A stretch of DNA of 64,000 bases from contig CAISBR010000182.1 of NCBI GenBank assembly GCA_903883645.1, positions 37,708 to 101,707 on the forward strand. Reading direction: 5' to 3'. Below are positions 1 through 9,538 of the stretch, piece after piece. How positions within the stretch are numbered: position 1 is the first letter of the stretch; each line of letters opens with the position of its first letter. The position numbers were made by a program, and so were the translations under genes. This stretch comes from an uncultured Myxococcales bacterium. GTDB taxonomy: Bacteria; Myxococcota_A; UBA9042. The notes beneath the pieces were generated by a model. It worked only from the letters and a program-made list of their open reading frames with translations. It did not search any database and was not told where the DNA came from.

Positions 1-1
1 C

Positions 2-640
2 GACAAACTGCGCAAGGTTATTGTTCACCTCGAGCGCGAGATCGACGACAAGCGCGGCAAGCTGACCGAAGCCGAGCAATGGCACCGCACCAAGACCCTT
101 GAGCTGACCATCGAGCGCGATCGCTCCACCAAGTCGAAGGGCAAGCTGTCGGGCGTGACGCGTTCGCGCGAATACGTGGCCGTCAACAAAGAGCTCGACG
201 CCATCCGCAAGAACATCACCAAGGGCGAAGACGAGGTCGAAAAGCTCGATAAGGCTATTGCCGATTTCCGCGCAGCGATCACCAAAGAGCAAGAGAAACT
301 GGCCGATTGGCGTGCCGAGAGCGATCAAGTCGAGCGCGAAAACCAAGCCAAGCTGGCCGCGATGGACGTCAAGATCGCCGAAGTCGATGTGCGCCGCAAA
401 GTCATCACAGACCGCTTGGACCGCGCCATCGTCCGCCGCTACGAAAAGATTGCCGAGGCCCGCGCCGGCGCCGGGGTGGTCGAAGTGGTCGCCGAGGCTT
501 GCACTGGCTGCAACATGAGCCTGCAACCGCGCTTTGTCGAAATGGTTCTGCGGGCTTCGAGCCTGGTGCAGTGCCCGCATTGCAACCGCTACCTGTTCGG
601 CGAGGCCGAGCGCGCCACCGCCGCACCCCTGCCGCAGTAA
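2..640 (+). CDS. C4-type zinc-ribbon coiled-coil protein (DUF164/COG1579), 5' end outside window
   Basis: The frame is open from the first complete codon, so the true start lies upstream; 212 residues are visible. Most of it is a charged, heptad-like coiled coil rich in E, K, R and D. The C-terminus carries a four-cysteine zinc ribbon, CTGC followed about 23 residues later by CPHC, which is the hallmark of the zf-RING_7/DUF164 family. Family members are small proteins with a long helical hairpin and a zinc ribbon, implicated in nucleic-acid or protein binding, and their biochemical role is not well established. The gene ends 140 bases before the convergent RNase H gene. The cysteines are all present, so the visible part looks intact. 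Confidence 0.85.
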   Translation, partial: DKLRKVIVHLEREIDDKRGKLTEAEQWHRTKTLELTIERDRSTKSKGKLSGVTRSREYVAVNKELDAIRKNITKGEDEVEKLDKAIADFRAAITKEQEKLADWRAESDQVERENQAKLAAMDVKIAEVDVRRKVITDRLDRAIVRRYEKIAEARAGAGVVEVVAEACTGCNMSLQPRFVEMVLRASSLVQCPHCNRYLFGEAERATAAPLPQ

Positions 641-646
641 GAGCCT

Positions 647-665
647 GTCCAAAAACAACTTGGAC
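647..665. repeat. short inverted repeat between convergent genes
   Basis: GTCCAA and TTGGAC form a 6-bp stem around a 7-base loop just after the zinc-ribbon gene. There is no T-run on either side, so it is at best a weak transcription-end hairpin. Confidence 0.25.
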
Positions 666-779
666 AACTTCGGGCTTCTGGGTGGGTCGCAAGCTCGCGT
701 CTAGACAGCCGACTCGCCGCTCCGCTGTTGGAACTCCCCATTTGAGCTATTTAAGGAAGGGGCCCAAGGCTAGGCTCTG

Positions 780-1568
780 CTAGCGCTTGAGCGACCGCAG
801 CCCCTTGGTGGCCAGCGCATCGGCGTACTCGTTCCAGCGGCTGCCGTCGTGGGCCTTGATCCACTGCACCGTCACGCCGGGATGCTCGCGGAACACCTCG
901 TAAGCATGGATAACTAGGTCTAAGTTGGCGATCGGTGCGCCACCTTTGCGCGTCCAGCCCTTGGCCTTCCAGCCTTTGGCCCACTCGGTCAGCGTCTTCA
1001 CACACAGATCGCTGTCGGAGTGAACCGTCACTTCGGAATCGCGGGGCAAAAACTCGAGCGCGCGAATTAGCGCTGTCATTTCCATGCGATTGTTGGTGGT
1101 GTCGCGGTCGCCGCCGCAGGCCTCGTGCACAATTTCGCCGTGGCTGACATGGACAAAGCCCCAGCCGCCTGGACCTGGGTTCGGCTCGCAACCACCGTCC
1201 GTAAAGATGCCGTGCTGCGGGCCCGCCGTGTATTTTTCGAGCACTTCGTCGGTCGTCAGCACTTCGCGTTCGGGTCGGCCGTGGCCAAACGTGCGCGAAC
1301 CGTAGGCATGGCCCGGAGGCAGCCGCCGCGGCACTACCGGTCCGGGGGGCGCCGCAGGTGCGGCAGGTGTGGCAGGTGCGGCGGCTTCGCCCGCTGCGGC
1401 ACTCGTCGGCGCGGCGGCGGGGCTCGGTCGGCGCGAAAACCCGCTGCTTTTCTTGCCGGAGTCGCGGTGCTGCATGCAGAAGCGCGGCGTCCAGTTGGGG
1501 TACTTTTTCAGGGTTTCTTCCGCAATCTCAAACTTCTTATTGCAGACACCACAGGTAAACTCGGCCAT
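780..1568 (-). CDS. rnhA: RNase HI with N-terminal zinc-binding module
   Basis: A 262-residue protein. The C-terminal 140 residues are a type 1 RNase H, which cleaves RNA in RNA/DNA hybrids. The acidic active site is visible: FTDGGCEPNPGPGGWG (first Asp), NNRMEMTAL (Glu), HSDSDLCVKTL (Asp) and WNEYADALA (last Asp), with the His of KAHDGSRWNEYAD in the usual loop. The N-terminus has a CX2C...CX3H pattern (C6, C9, C31, H35), suggesting a small zinc knuckle instead of the usual hybrid-binding domain. The two are joined by an Ala/Pro linker encoded partly by a 9-bp tandem repeat near 1354-1380. The start was chosen at the ATG preceded by CTGGAG. The gene lies 29 bases downstream of the aldehyde dehydrogenase gene and is probably co-transcribed with it. 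Confidence 0.9.
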   Translation of the reverse strand: MAEFTCGVCNKKFEIAEETLKKYPNWTPRFCMQHRDSGKKSSGFSRRPSPAAAPTSAAAGEAAAPATPAAPAAPPGPVVPRRLPPGHAYGSRTFGHGRPEREVLTTDEVLEKYTAGPQHGIFTDGGCEPNPGPGGWGFVHVSHGEIVHEACGGDRDTTNNRMEMTALIRALEFLPRDSEVTVHSDSDLCVKTLTEWAKGWKAKGWTRKGGAPIANLDLVIHAYEVFREHPGVTVQWIKAHDGSRWNEYADALATKGLRSLKR

Positions 1569-1597
1569 TCGATCTCCAGGCGGGGCAGTAGCAAGAA

Positions 1598-3085
1598 CTA
1601 ATTCTGGCGGGCACGGGCAATCTCGGCCATGCGGGTCTTCAGCGCCTTCAGGGTGCGCAGGGTGGCGCCCAGGCCGCCGCTGCGCTGGCGATCCACCACG
1701 GTCTTCATCAACTCGACCATCGCAGGTCCATACGGGTACCACCAGGCTTCAAGCGCGCTGGCGCGGTCGATGACCAGCAAGTGCGGGCGCGTCAAGTGTT
1801 CTAGCGCCTCGGGCGAGTTGGTGACGCCCGTGCCCGAGTCGCCCAAGCCCACCCAAGGCAGGTCGGGCACGGCCCCGGTAAAGCTATGGTTGTTGACCCA
1901 CACCATGCCCGAGCGCACTTGCCGAGCGACTTGCTCGGCGCGCTTGAGGTCGCCGCCCCACACCGAGGCGCCCAGGCCGTAGCGGCTGTCGTTCGCCAGC
2001 GCAACCAGCGCCGCGTCGTCGTTGGCTACGATCAAGACTGCAACTGGGCCAAAACTTTCGTCTTTCCAAGCGGGCGCGTCGCGATCGACATCGGTAAGCA
2101 GCAGCGGCGGCAGTGGTTGCTCAGGCGGCGTGAGCTCGCCCGTCAGCAGCTTGGCGCCCCGGTCCAGGGCGTCGCGCACGTGGCTCTCGACCAGGTGGCG
2201 TTGCGCGGGAGTCACCAGCTCGGGCACATCGGCCGCCGCCCGCTGCAGCTCGCGCACTAGCGCCGGCACGAACTTGCCAGCGACCGCGGCATGCACTGCA
2301 ACACGCTCGATCCCCGAGCAATTCTGCCCCGCATTGGTCACAATGCCCCAGGCTATACCGGCGGCCGTGCGCTCTACCGCGGCGTCGTCGAGCACAATCG
2401 CACAGTCTTTGCCGCCCAATTCCAGATCGCATGGAATGCCGCGCTCGGCACACGCCACTGCCACTTTGCGGCCGGTGCGCGTCGAGCCGGTAAACACGAC
2501 CTGATCGGGTCCAGCCTCGACCAGAGCGGCGCCCATCTCGCCATCGCCGTCGGCCACCCCAATCACATCGCCTAGTACCGTATGCATCGCATCGACCAGC
2601 CAGCGACCCGTTCCCGGCGTGATCTCGCTCGGCTTGAGCACCACGGCATTGCCCGCGAGCAGCGCCGGCACAATCGTACGCATCGGCAGTGATATCGGGT
2701 AGTTCCATGGCGAGATGCACACTACTACGCCGCGGGGTAGCCGCTCGACCCAGGCCGTCTTGCCCGGCATTTCGAGCGACGGCACCTTACCTTTGCGCGG
2801 CCGCAGTAGCCCCGGCCCGTACTTGCACCAATAGGCAAATAGATCTGCCACGCCAAGCACTTCTGAGCTGTACGACTCGGCCAGAGGCTTCTTGGTCTCC
2901 GCGCCAATTAGCTCGGCCAGCTCGGCTGCGCGCGCCAAAATCGCCTGTTGTGCTTGCCGCAGCATCGCCGCGCGTTGTTCGGGGGTTTTGGCGGCCCATG
3001 GTTGTTGAGCAGCGCGGGCGCGCGCCACCAGGTCTGTGGCCCGGCTCGCGACCGAGCTGGTAGGTTCGCTTTGCACGGTTGACAT
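1598..3085 (-). CDS. NAD(P)-dependent aldehyde dehydrogenase
   Basis: A 495-residue ALDH-superfamily enzyme oxidising an aldehyde to the acid. The oxyanion/N-terminal signature SPWNYPISLP, the general-base Glu in LELGGKD (about residue 222) and the catalytic Cys in NAGQNCSG (about residue 256) are present and correctly spaced. The length is normal for the family. The ATG at 3085 was chosen because it has GGGAG upstream and matches family length; the frame stays open a further 42 codons upstream, but that part is not ALDH-like. It is divergent from the small membrane protein and GMC oxidoreductase genes, so a joint alcohol-to-aldehyde-to-acid route is a reasonable inference. The substrate cannot be read from sequence. 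Confidence 0.93.
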   Translation of the reverse strand: MSTVQSEPTSSVASRATDLVARARAAQQPWAAKTPEQRAAMLRQAQQAILARAAELAELIGAETKKPLAESYSSEVLGVADLFAYWCKYGPGLLRPRKGKVPSLEMPGKTAWVERLPRGVVVCISPWNYPISLPMRTIVPALLAGNAVVLKPSEITPGTGRWLVDAMHTVLGDVIGVADGDGEMGAALVEAGPDQVVFTGSTRTGRKVAVACAERGIPCDLELGGKDCAIVLDDAAVERTAAGIAWGIVTNAGQNCSGIERVAVHAAVAGKFVPALVRELQRAAADVPELVTPAQRHLVESHVRDALDRGAKLLTGELTPPEQPLPPLLLTDVDRDAPAWKDESFGPVAVLIVANDDAALVALANDSRYGLGASVWGGDLKRAEQVARQVRSGMVWVNNHSFTGAVPDLPWVGLGDSGTGVTNSPEALEHLTRPHLLVIDRASALEAWWYPYGPAMVELMKTVVDRQRSGGLGATLRTLKALKTRMAEIARARQN

Positions 3086-3268
3086 CGCTTGCAACTCCCC
3101 CGACAGTGCGGTCGGCCCGCAGCGCTGGAATACGACAATCCGCGTGCTTGCGCCAGTGGCCAGCCCGACAGTTCGGAGGCAAACAGTAGCTTGGGCTGCT
3201 CGTCTTTGCACCCCCCTGCCGGCCTTTGCAGCGCCTCCGCCCGCCCCGGCGGCGCGACGAGGTAATCG

Positions 3269-3691
3269 ATGGGCACCGCGCTGGTATGTTCAGCCCTGCG
3301 TTGCATTTTTGTGTCGACGTCGGACCTGCCGGGTCTTGATCGCGTCGACCCGCGCCCCGCCGTTAGGGCGCTGCTCCTCGATGCGCCGCCTGCGATGTGG
3401 TGGGGCACGGTCGGTTCGGCCTTCTTGTTTCAGATCATGCCGCTGCTGCTCATTGGCGTGCCGTTGCCGGCGTCGTGGCTCCCGGCTCGCAGCCGCGACC
3501 GCTACGCCCAAGCGATGGCCACGAGCAGCATCTATCTGGCGCGCATGGCGATGATGATGCTCAAAACTGTCGGCGGCCTGGTCTGGGGCCAGATTCCCGA
3601 GGTTCGCACCCGGCTTTCTCTGCCCCTGCGGCCCGACGACCCGGGCACTTGGCGCGGCGACCAGTTCGAAACCCGCAGTGGCCGCACCTGA
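3269..3691 (+). CDS. small membrane protein preceding a GMC oxidoreductase
   Basis: A 140-residue protein of no family I recognise with certainty. One clear hydrophobic segment (WWGTVGSAFLFQIMPLLLIG and following residues) is followed by a charged cytoplasm-like tail. The start ATG has GAGG six bases upstream. It ends 19 bases before the GMC oxidoreductase start in the same direction, which suggests a two-gene unit in which this protein anchors or assists the flavoenzyme. Codon use and GC pattern look coding. The function is inferred only from position. Confidence 0.65.
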   Translation: MGTALVCSALRCIFVSTSDLPGLDRVDPRPAVRALLLDAPPAMWWGTVGSAFLFQIMPLLLIGVPLPASWLPARSRDRYAQAMATSSIYLARMAMMMLKTVGGLVWGQIPEVRTRLSLPLRPDDPGTWRGDQFETRSGRT

Positions 3692-3710
3692 GCGACCGGT
3701 GGAGTACAGC

Positions 3711-5228
3711 ATGACAAGCGGAAATCACCACGCGTTCGTCAGCGGCCCCAAGCGCGAATTTGAATGCGATTTTGCGGTAATCGGCAGCGGTGCCGGCGGG
3801 GCTTCAGCGGCGATCACCTTGGCCCGCGCTGGCTTTCGCGTGCTCGTGGCCGAGGCCGGCGCCTGGCGCGCCCCCGAAGATTACCCCTGGAGCATGACCG
3901 GCACGATGCGCGACATGTTCCACGATTGGGGCACTCTCGTCGCCACTGGCGATTCGATCATTCCGATTGTGCAGGCCAGCGTGGTCGGCGGCACCCCGGT
4001 CATCAACAGCGCCATCGTGGTGCGCACCCCCGGCGACGTGCTGGCTAGTTGGCGCGACGAGCACGGCATGGGCGATGTGTTTTCCGAGGCCGCGATCGGC
4101 AAGGCGCAAGACGAAATCGAGGTCGAGCTACAGATTCAAGAGACCGATTGGAGCGTTGTTGGCCCCACTGCCGACGATATGCTCAAGGGTTTCAAGATTC
4201 TGAACCGCGAAGTGCACCCGATTATCCGCAACGTCGCCCACTGCAAGGGCGAGATGCAGTGCCTGCAAGGCTGCAAACAGAAAAGCAAACAGACCGCCAA
4301 TAACCTGTGGCTGCCCGAGCTGATCCAGCAGCACGGCGGTACAATCCTGTCGTGCGCTCAGGTCGATCGCGTGCAGCTCGATGGGGGGCACGCCACGGGT
4401 TTGCATGGCTATTTCCGCCATCCAACGACTCGCAAGCGCGGCGCGGACTTTAAGGTCGTGGCCCGCCTCGGCGTGCTGGTGGCCGCTTCTGCTACCGGTT
4501 CCGCGCCGTTGCTCGAGCGGAGCGGTCTGCGCTCGCCAGCATTAGGTAAGGGGTTTCGCGGCCATCCGGGTGCCGGCGTGGTCGGCGTGTACGACCGCCC
4601 GGTCGACATGCATATCGGCCCCAGCCAGGCCACGGCGTCGATGCACCATCGCCTCGACCACGGCATTAAGCTTGAACACCTGTCGCTGCCCCTCGAATTG
4701 TTTGCGGCTCGGGTCGGCGGCGCCGGTCAGGCCCTAATGAGCAAGCTCGATCACTACCGCCAGTGCGCCATGTGGGTGACCGCGGTGCGCGCCGAAGCGG
4801 TGGGCGAGGTGCACCAGACCTGGTGGGGCGGCCGCTCCGTCACCTACATACCAACTCAGCGCGATCTCGAGCGGCTGCGCTACGGCAGCAAGTTGTTGGC
4901 GCAGGCCCATGTGGCGATGGGGGCGCGGGCGATTTGGCCCGGCGTCGCCGGTATGCCCGCAGAGCTGAGCGCAGACCAACTCGACCTGTTCGACTCCGCG
5001 CCCCTCGACAACAAGGCCTGGACTTGGGTTTTGTCGCACCTGTTCGGCGGCTGCGTGTTTGGTGCTGACCCACAGCGCGCCGTGGTGGGCCCCGACCTGC
5101 ATGTCCATGGCGTGCGGGGCCTGCACGTGGTCGATGCGTCGGCCCTGCCGACTACGCTCGGGGTCAATCCGCAGCACACCATTATGGCGGTCGCGCGCGT
5201 TACGGCCGAGCGACTTGCGAACGCTTAA
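3711..5228 (+). CDS. GMC-family FAD-dependent alcohol oxidoreductase
   Basis: A 505-residue flavoprotein of the glucose-methanol-choline family. The N-terminal dinucleotide-binding motif GSGAGGASAAITLARAG is at about residues 24-40. The C-terminal catalytic pair appears as the His of SHLFGG and the His of NPQHT. A Cys-rich stretch CKGEMQCLQGCK followed by KQT resembles long-chain fatty alcohol oxidases and dehydrogenases of this family, so a lipophilic alcohol substrate is likely but not proven. The ATG at 3711 has GGTGGAG upstream; an in-frame GTG at 3678 would overlap the preceding gene and is less likely. With the divergent aldehyde dehydrogenase it could form a two-step oxidation. Confidence 0.9.
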   Translation: MTSGNHHAFVSGPKREFECDFAVIGSGAGGASAAITLARAGFRVLVAEAGAWRAPEDYPWSMTGTMRDMFHDWGTLVATGDSIIPIVQASVVGGTPVINSAIVVRTPGDVLASWRDEHGMGDVFSEAAIGKAQDEIEVELQIQETDWSVVGPTADDMLKGFKILNREVHPIIRNVAHCKGEMQCLQGCKQKSKQTANNLWLPELIQQHGGTILSCAQVDRVQLDGGHATGLHGYFRHPTTRKRGADFKVVARLGVLVAASATGSAPLLERSGLRSPALGKGFRGHPGAGVVGVYDRPVDMHIGPSQATASMHHRLDHGIKLEHLSLPLELFAARVGGAGQALMSKLDHYRQCAMWVTAVRAEAVGEVHQTWWGGRSVTYIPTQRDLERLRYGSKLLAQAHVAMGARAIWPGVAGMPAELSADQLDLFDSAPLDNKAWTWVLSHLFGGCVFGADPQRAVVGPDLHVHGVRGLHVVDASALPTTLGVNPQHTIMAVARVTAERLANA

Positions 5229-5358
5229 CGGCAGCCGTGTTGCGCTCCCAACCGCGGCCAAGGCCGCAACCTGTCCTTGCAGCCGGCCCGGCGGTTGTGC
5301 CACACTCGGCCTCTAGAGTCGCATCCGCGCTGAACCCGCACTGTACTGGAGCTGCACC

Positions 5359-8300
5359 ATGGCACGCTACAACCTAAGTTCTATAAATCCGATTTGTGTC
5401 AAAGGGTTGATCGGTCGCTGGCTGCTCGTGGCCGTCGTGCCGTTGGCGCTGGCGAGCGGGTGCGGCGGCGACCAGACCGTCTCTGGCACGGCAGGAACCA
5501 CGGACGTGTCGAGCGATGTGGACGCCTCCCTACTCGGCGACGCTGCCGATGTGCTCGAGGGAACCGACGCATCTACCATCGACCTGGGCGGCAGCGATGC
5601 TTCATCGGTATGCCCCGGCGGTGCAGGCTGTACCTGCGGTCAGGCCAACCAATGCGACTCGGGCTATTGCATCCCCACCGCTAAGGGCCAAGTCTGCGCC
5701 AAGAAATGCGAAATCAGCGACTGCCCCGCCGACCAGAAGTGCGTGCAGGCCGGCGGCGCGGACCTCATCAACATCTGCGTACCCAAGACGCCGTTCCTGT
5801 GCGATCCGTGCTCGGCCAACAGCCAGTGCCAAAATCAGGCCAACCCCGACGCCAAGTGTGTCGACTCCGGCGCCGGCGGCAGCTATTGCGGCACCGCCTG
5901 TTCGGCCGAGTCAGACTGCCTAGATGGTTATACTTGTTCTGAGATCAAGGATGTAACGGGCACGCCCGGCAAGCAGTGCGTTCCGAAGGGCACGGCCTGC
6001 GGTTGCAGCGAGTACGCGATTGCCCAGCAACTCTCGACCAAGTGCTATGTGCCCACTGGCGACGGCAAGTGCGAGGGCAAGCGGACTTGCCTGCCTGCCG
6101 GCGCCACTGGCGCCCCTACCGGCGGCGGACTCAGCGCGTGCATGGCCGGCGACCCCAAGCCCGAGGTCTGCGACGGATCGGACAACGACTGCGACGGCCA
6201 GACCGACGAAGGCACCTGCGGCGACAGCAATCCTTGCACGGACGACAAGTGCGGCGGCGCCGTGGGCTGCAGCAATCCCAACAACACCCTAGAGTGCGAT
6301 GCCGACGGCTCCGTCTGCACGGCGATCGACAAGTGCGCCGACGGCAAGTGCATCCCCGGCGCCGCGCCCGACTGCGACGACAAGAATCCTTGTACCAAAG
6401 ATACTTGTGATGCCAAGCTGGGTTGCCAGCACAGCCCCGACGACGGTGCCTCGTGCAATGCGGACGACAACCCCTGCACCCAGGGCGACGCCTGCAAGGC
6501 CAGCAAGTGCGAAGCCGGCGCGCCCAAGGCGTGCGCCAACGACGACCCCTGCCTGGTGGGCAAGTGCGGAATCGCCGACGGCATCTGCAAGTACACGTTC
6601 CAAGAGGCTAGCCCGTGCAACGACGGCAATCCGTGCACCGACCAAGAGACTTGCCAGACCGACACTTGCAAAGGCAAAGCGGCTACCTGCGACGACGCCA
6701 ACGCCTGCACTTCGGATAGCTGCGACCCCAAGACGGGCTGCGCCCACGCCGGGGTCAGCGGCGGCTGCGACGACGGCAACAAGTGCACGGACAAAGACGC
6801 CTGCGCCGACAGCAAGTGCGTGGGCATCGCGCTCGACGTCACGGGCACTTGCGACGACAAGAATCCATGCACGCAAGAGGGTTGCGACCCGCTCAAGGGC
6901 TGCACCGCCACCCCCAGCACCGGCGGCACCTGCGACGACGGCAACCCGTGCACCGAGGGCGACACCTGCAAAGACGGCAAGTGCGCGTCCGACGTCAATA
7001 ACTGCGCCTGTCAGGCCGATGCCGACTGCGTCGCGCAAGAAGATGGCAACGCTTGCAACGGCACGCTTTTCTGTGACAAATCGGCCCAGCCGTTCAACTG
7101 CAAGGTCAAGGACTCGACCATCATCAAGTGCGATATCACCTTGAACAGCGCGTGCCAGACCAACACCTGCGACGCGGCCACCGGCAAGTGCGCCCTGCAA
7201 AAGAAGCCCGACAACCTGTCGTGCAACGCCGACGACAACATCTGCACTTTGGGCGACGTCTGCAAAGCCGGCACCTGCACCCCCGGCGCGGTACAGACCT
7301 GCGACGATAAGAACCCATGTACCGACGACGTTTGCGACCCCAAAGAGGGTTGCCAGTTCAAGCCGAACACCGCGCCGTGCAACGCCGACGACAACAGCTG
7401 CACCGAAAACGACGCCTGCCAGCAAGGCGCTTGCGTGGCCGGCAAGACCAAGTCGTGCGACTCGGGCGACGCCTGCATCGTGGGCAAGTGCTCGGTGCTC
7501 AGCGGAGCCTGCACTTACAATCCCAACGACGGCGCACCCTGCAACGATGCCAACGCCTGCACCATCGGCGACACCTGTGCCAAAGACCTGTGCAAGGGCT
7601 CAGCCGCTAGCTGCGACGATGGCAACGTTTGTACGGCTGATTCATGCGTACCCTCAACAGGTTGTGTTCATGCGCCCGCCGCCGGCAGCTGCGACGACGG
7701 CGACGCTTGCACGGCCGGCGACACCTGTGCGGGCAGCAAGTGCGTCGGCACGCCGATCGACGTGGCGAAGATCTGCGACGACAGCAACGTCTGCAGTACC
7801 GACAGCTGCGACCCCAAGGTTGGCTGCGCCCACGCCGACGTCAGCGGCAACTGCGACGACGGCAACGCCTGCACCACTGGCGACGCCTGCGCCGGCGGCA
7901 AGTGTGTCTCGGGCACTACCACCTGCAGCTGCCAGAAAGACGCAGACTGCCCTGATAACGGCAATTTGTGCGACGGCGCCCCGTTCTGCGACAAGTCGGC
8001 GATGCCGTTTACGTGCAAGACCAACCCGGTCACCATCACCGTCTGCACCGACCCGGCCGACCCGCAGTGCGCCCAGGTGGCCTGCGAAAAAACCACGGGC
8101 AAGTGCGTGACCACAAACGCCAGCGACGGCACACTTTGCGACGCCGACAAGAGCGCCTGCACCGCGCCCGACAAGTGCAGTGGCGGCGTGTGCGCCAAGG
8201 GGCCCACGGTCGACTGCGACGACAAGAACCCCTGCACGACAGATAGTTGCGACCCCGGCTCGGGCTGCAAGCACAGCAACAATACCGACCCCTGCGACGC

Positions 8301-8979
8301 CGACGGCAACGCCTGCACCAAGAACGATGTGTGCGCTTCGGGCTCGTGCACGCCGGGCCCTTTGCAGAAGTGCGACGACAACGAGCCTTGCACCCAAGAC
8401 AGCTGCAATCCCGCGGACGGCAAGTGCATCTACAAGCCCATTGCGACCACCTGCTCCGACAACAATATCTGCACGGTGGGCGACACCTGCGGCACCGACC
8501 CCAGCTCGCAGGCCTACACCTGCCTGCCCGGCAAGACTGTCAGCTGCGACGATAATAACCCTTGCACCATCAACACTTGCGACAAGGACAAGGGCTGCCA
8601 GTACCCCGTTGACCAGACCGCGACCGTCACCTGCTACGACGGCGCCAACGGCACCTTGGGCAAAGGCGTCTGCAAGTCGGGCAAGAAGACCTGCGACGCC
8701 AGCGGCAACCTAAGCGCGTGCACCGGCCAAGTCATTCCCGCTACTAAGGAATTGTGCAACAGCCTCGACGACACCTGCGACGGCACCACCGACGAAGGCT
8801 GCGCACCGACCTCGTTCGTCGCCCGCGTCGGCAACGCTACGCTCACCGGCACCAGTGGCAACCTGACCGCCCGCATCGGCGTAGGCTTGTCGCAGGCCTC
8901 GGGCACCGCCTCTGGCAGCGGCTCGGTCAGCGCCAACGTGGGCTTCTACGCCTGGATTCGCAAGATCATCGGCCTGTAG
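5359..8979 (+). CDS. Cys-rich lipoprotein with CTDC (slime-mould type) repeats
   Basis: A 1206-residue lipoprotein. The signal peptide ends in the lipobox LASGC (Cys35). A Ser/Asp/Thr-rich linker follows, then from about residue 75 to 1150 a dense array of short repeats of the form CDDGNxCTxGDxC..GxC and CDDKNPCTxDxCDPxxGC. This pattern corresponds to the Dictyostelium CTDC repeat, also known from myxobacterial surface proteins. A single MopE-like motif (CDGTTDEGC) closes the array. The last 60 residues form a Cys-free module starting SFVARVG and ending FYAWIRKIIGL, shared with the next gene. GGAG lies 7 bases before the ATG. Probably exposed at the surface; many disulfides are expected. The role is unknown (adhesion, matrix or metal binding are possible). 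Confidence 0.88.
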   Translation: MARYNLSSINPICVKGLIGRWLLVAVVPLALASGCGGDQTVSGTAGTTDVSSDVDASLLGDAADVLEGTDASTIDLGGSDASSVCPGGAGCTCGQANQCDSGYCIPTAKGQVCAKKCEISDCPADQKCVQAGGADLINICVPKTPFLCDPCSANSQCQNQANPDAKCVDSGAGGSYCGTACSAESDCLDGYTCSEIKDVTGTPGKQCVPKGTACGCSEYAIAQQLSTKCYVPTGDGKCEGKRTCLPAGATGAPTGGGLSACMAGDPKPEVCDGSDNDCDGQTDEGTCGDSNPCTDDKCGGAVGCSNPNNTLECDADGSVCTAIDKCADGKCIPGAAPDCDDKNPCTKDTCDAKLGCQHSPDDGASCNADDNPCTQGDACKASKCEAGAPKACANDDPCLVGKCGIADGICKYTFQEASPCNDGNPCTDQETCQTDTCKGKAATCDDANACTSDSCDPKTGCAHAGVSGGCDDGNKCTDKDACADSKCVGIALDVTGTCDDKNPCTQEGCDPLKGCTATPSTGGTCDDGNPCTEGDTCKDGKCASDVNNCACQADADCVAQEDGNACNGTLFCDKSAQPFNCKVKDSTIIKCDITLNSACQTNTCDAATGKCALQKKPDNLSCNADDNICTLGDVCKAGTCTPGAVQTCDDKNPCTDDVCDPKEGCQFKPNTAPCNADDNSCTENDACQQGACVAGKTKSCDSGDACIVGKCSVLSGACTYNPNDGAPCNDANACTIGDTCAKDLCKGSAASCDDGNVCTADSCVPSTGCVHAPAAGSCDDGDACTAGDTCAGSKCVGTPIDVAKICDDSNVCSTDSCDPKVGCAHADVSGNCDDGNACTTGDACAGGKCVSGTTTCSCQKDADCPDNGNLCDGAPFCDKSAMPFTCKTNPVTITVCTDPADPQCAQVACEKTTGKCVTTNASDGTLCDADKSACTAPDKCSGGVCAKGPTVDCDDKNPCTTDSCDPGSGCKHSNNTDPCDADGNACTKNDVCASGSCTPGPLQKCDDNEPCTQDSCNPADGKCIYKPIATTCSDNNICTVGDTCGTDPSSQAYTCLPGKTVSCDDNNPCTINTCDKDKGCQYPVDQTATVTCYDGANGTLGKGVCKSGKKTCDASGNLSACTGQVIPATKELCNSLDDTCDGTTDEGCAPTSFVARVGNATLTGTSGNLTARIGVGLSQASGTASGSGSVSANVGFYAWIRKIIGL

Positions 8980-9538
8980 CCACCGTATGCAGTTGCAGCC
9001 ATCGCAGGGCCCGGCGGCCTGCCCGGCGAGCCAGCGTCCGTGGCCTCGCGTCAGGGCCCTTTGTGCTCTTGTCTCGCAGCGGTACAAGGTAATCGTTCCG
9101 GCCCGTCGTGCCGCCCGCACGCCGTGGACTAAGCCCCACGATCGGCGGGCGACATGTTTGATTCCGCAATCTTGTCGCAAGTTGCCCCGCGGTGTGGGCA
9201 AAAATCGCGCGAAGGTGTTGCCAAACCTGCAGGACCGAGGATAATGGGTCTGCTGTAACCGCGGCACACGCAGTGGGGGTTGGCGGCAGCAAGCTGCTGC
9301 TGATCCAAAAAACGATGAAGGTAACGGCTGTACAGTCTTCTCGAAGGGGTAGAATGTGCGTTGCGGGCTCTGGCCTTCATTCTCCCAGCAGCGACTTTGA
9401 TGGTCGCTTCCTGGGCCAGCGGCGGCTCTGATGGTTGCTGTTCTGGGTGGGTAGAGTCAGTTTGCGGGCCAATAAGCTCGACGGCGGGCCCCAAAAGGCG
9501 CCAGCGGTACACGACAGATCAACGAGGGGGAACCTGAG
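8980..9538. other. 559-bp intergenic region between paralogous lipoprotein genes
   Basis: No credible coding frame was found. The last bases carry a strong ribosome site (GAGGGGGAA) for the next gene. No intrinsic terminator with a T-run is visible after the upstream gene. The length is enough for a promoter with a long leader, but I cannot point to specific boxes. Confidence 0.6.

Noticed and set aside
733..744. ACTCCCCATTTG shared in inverted orientation with 51725-51736
   Set aside because: A single 12-base match is expected many times by chance within 64 kb, and the flanks do not extend it.
5229..5358. GCGGCCAAGGCCGC hairpin after the GMC oxidoreductase as a terminator
   Set aside because: The stem has a two-base loop that cannot form well, and no T-run follows.
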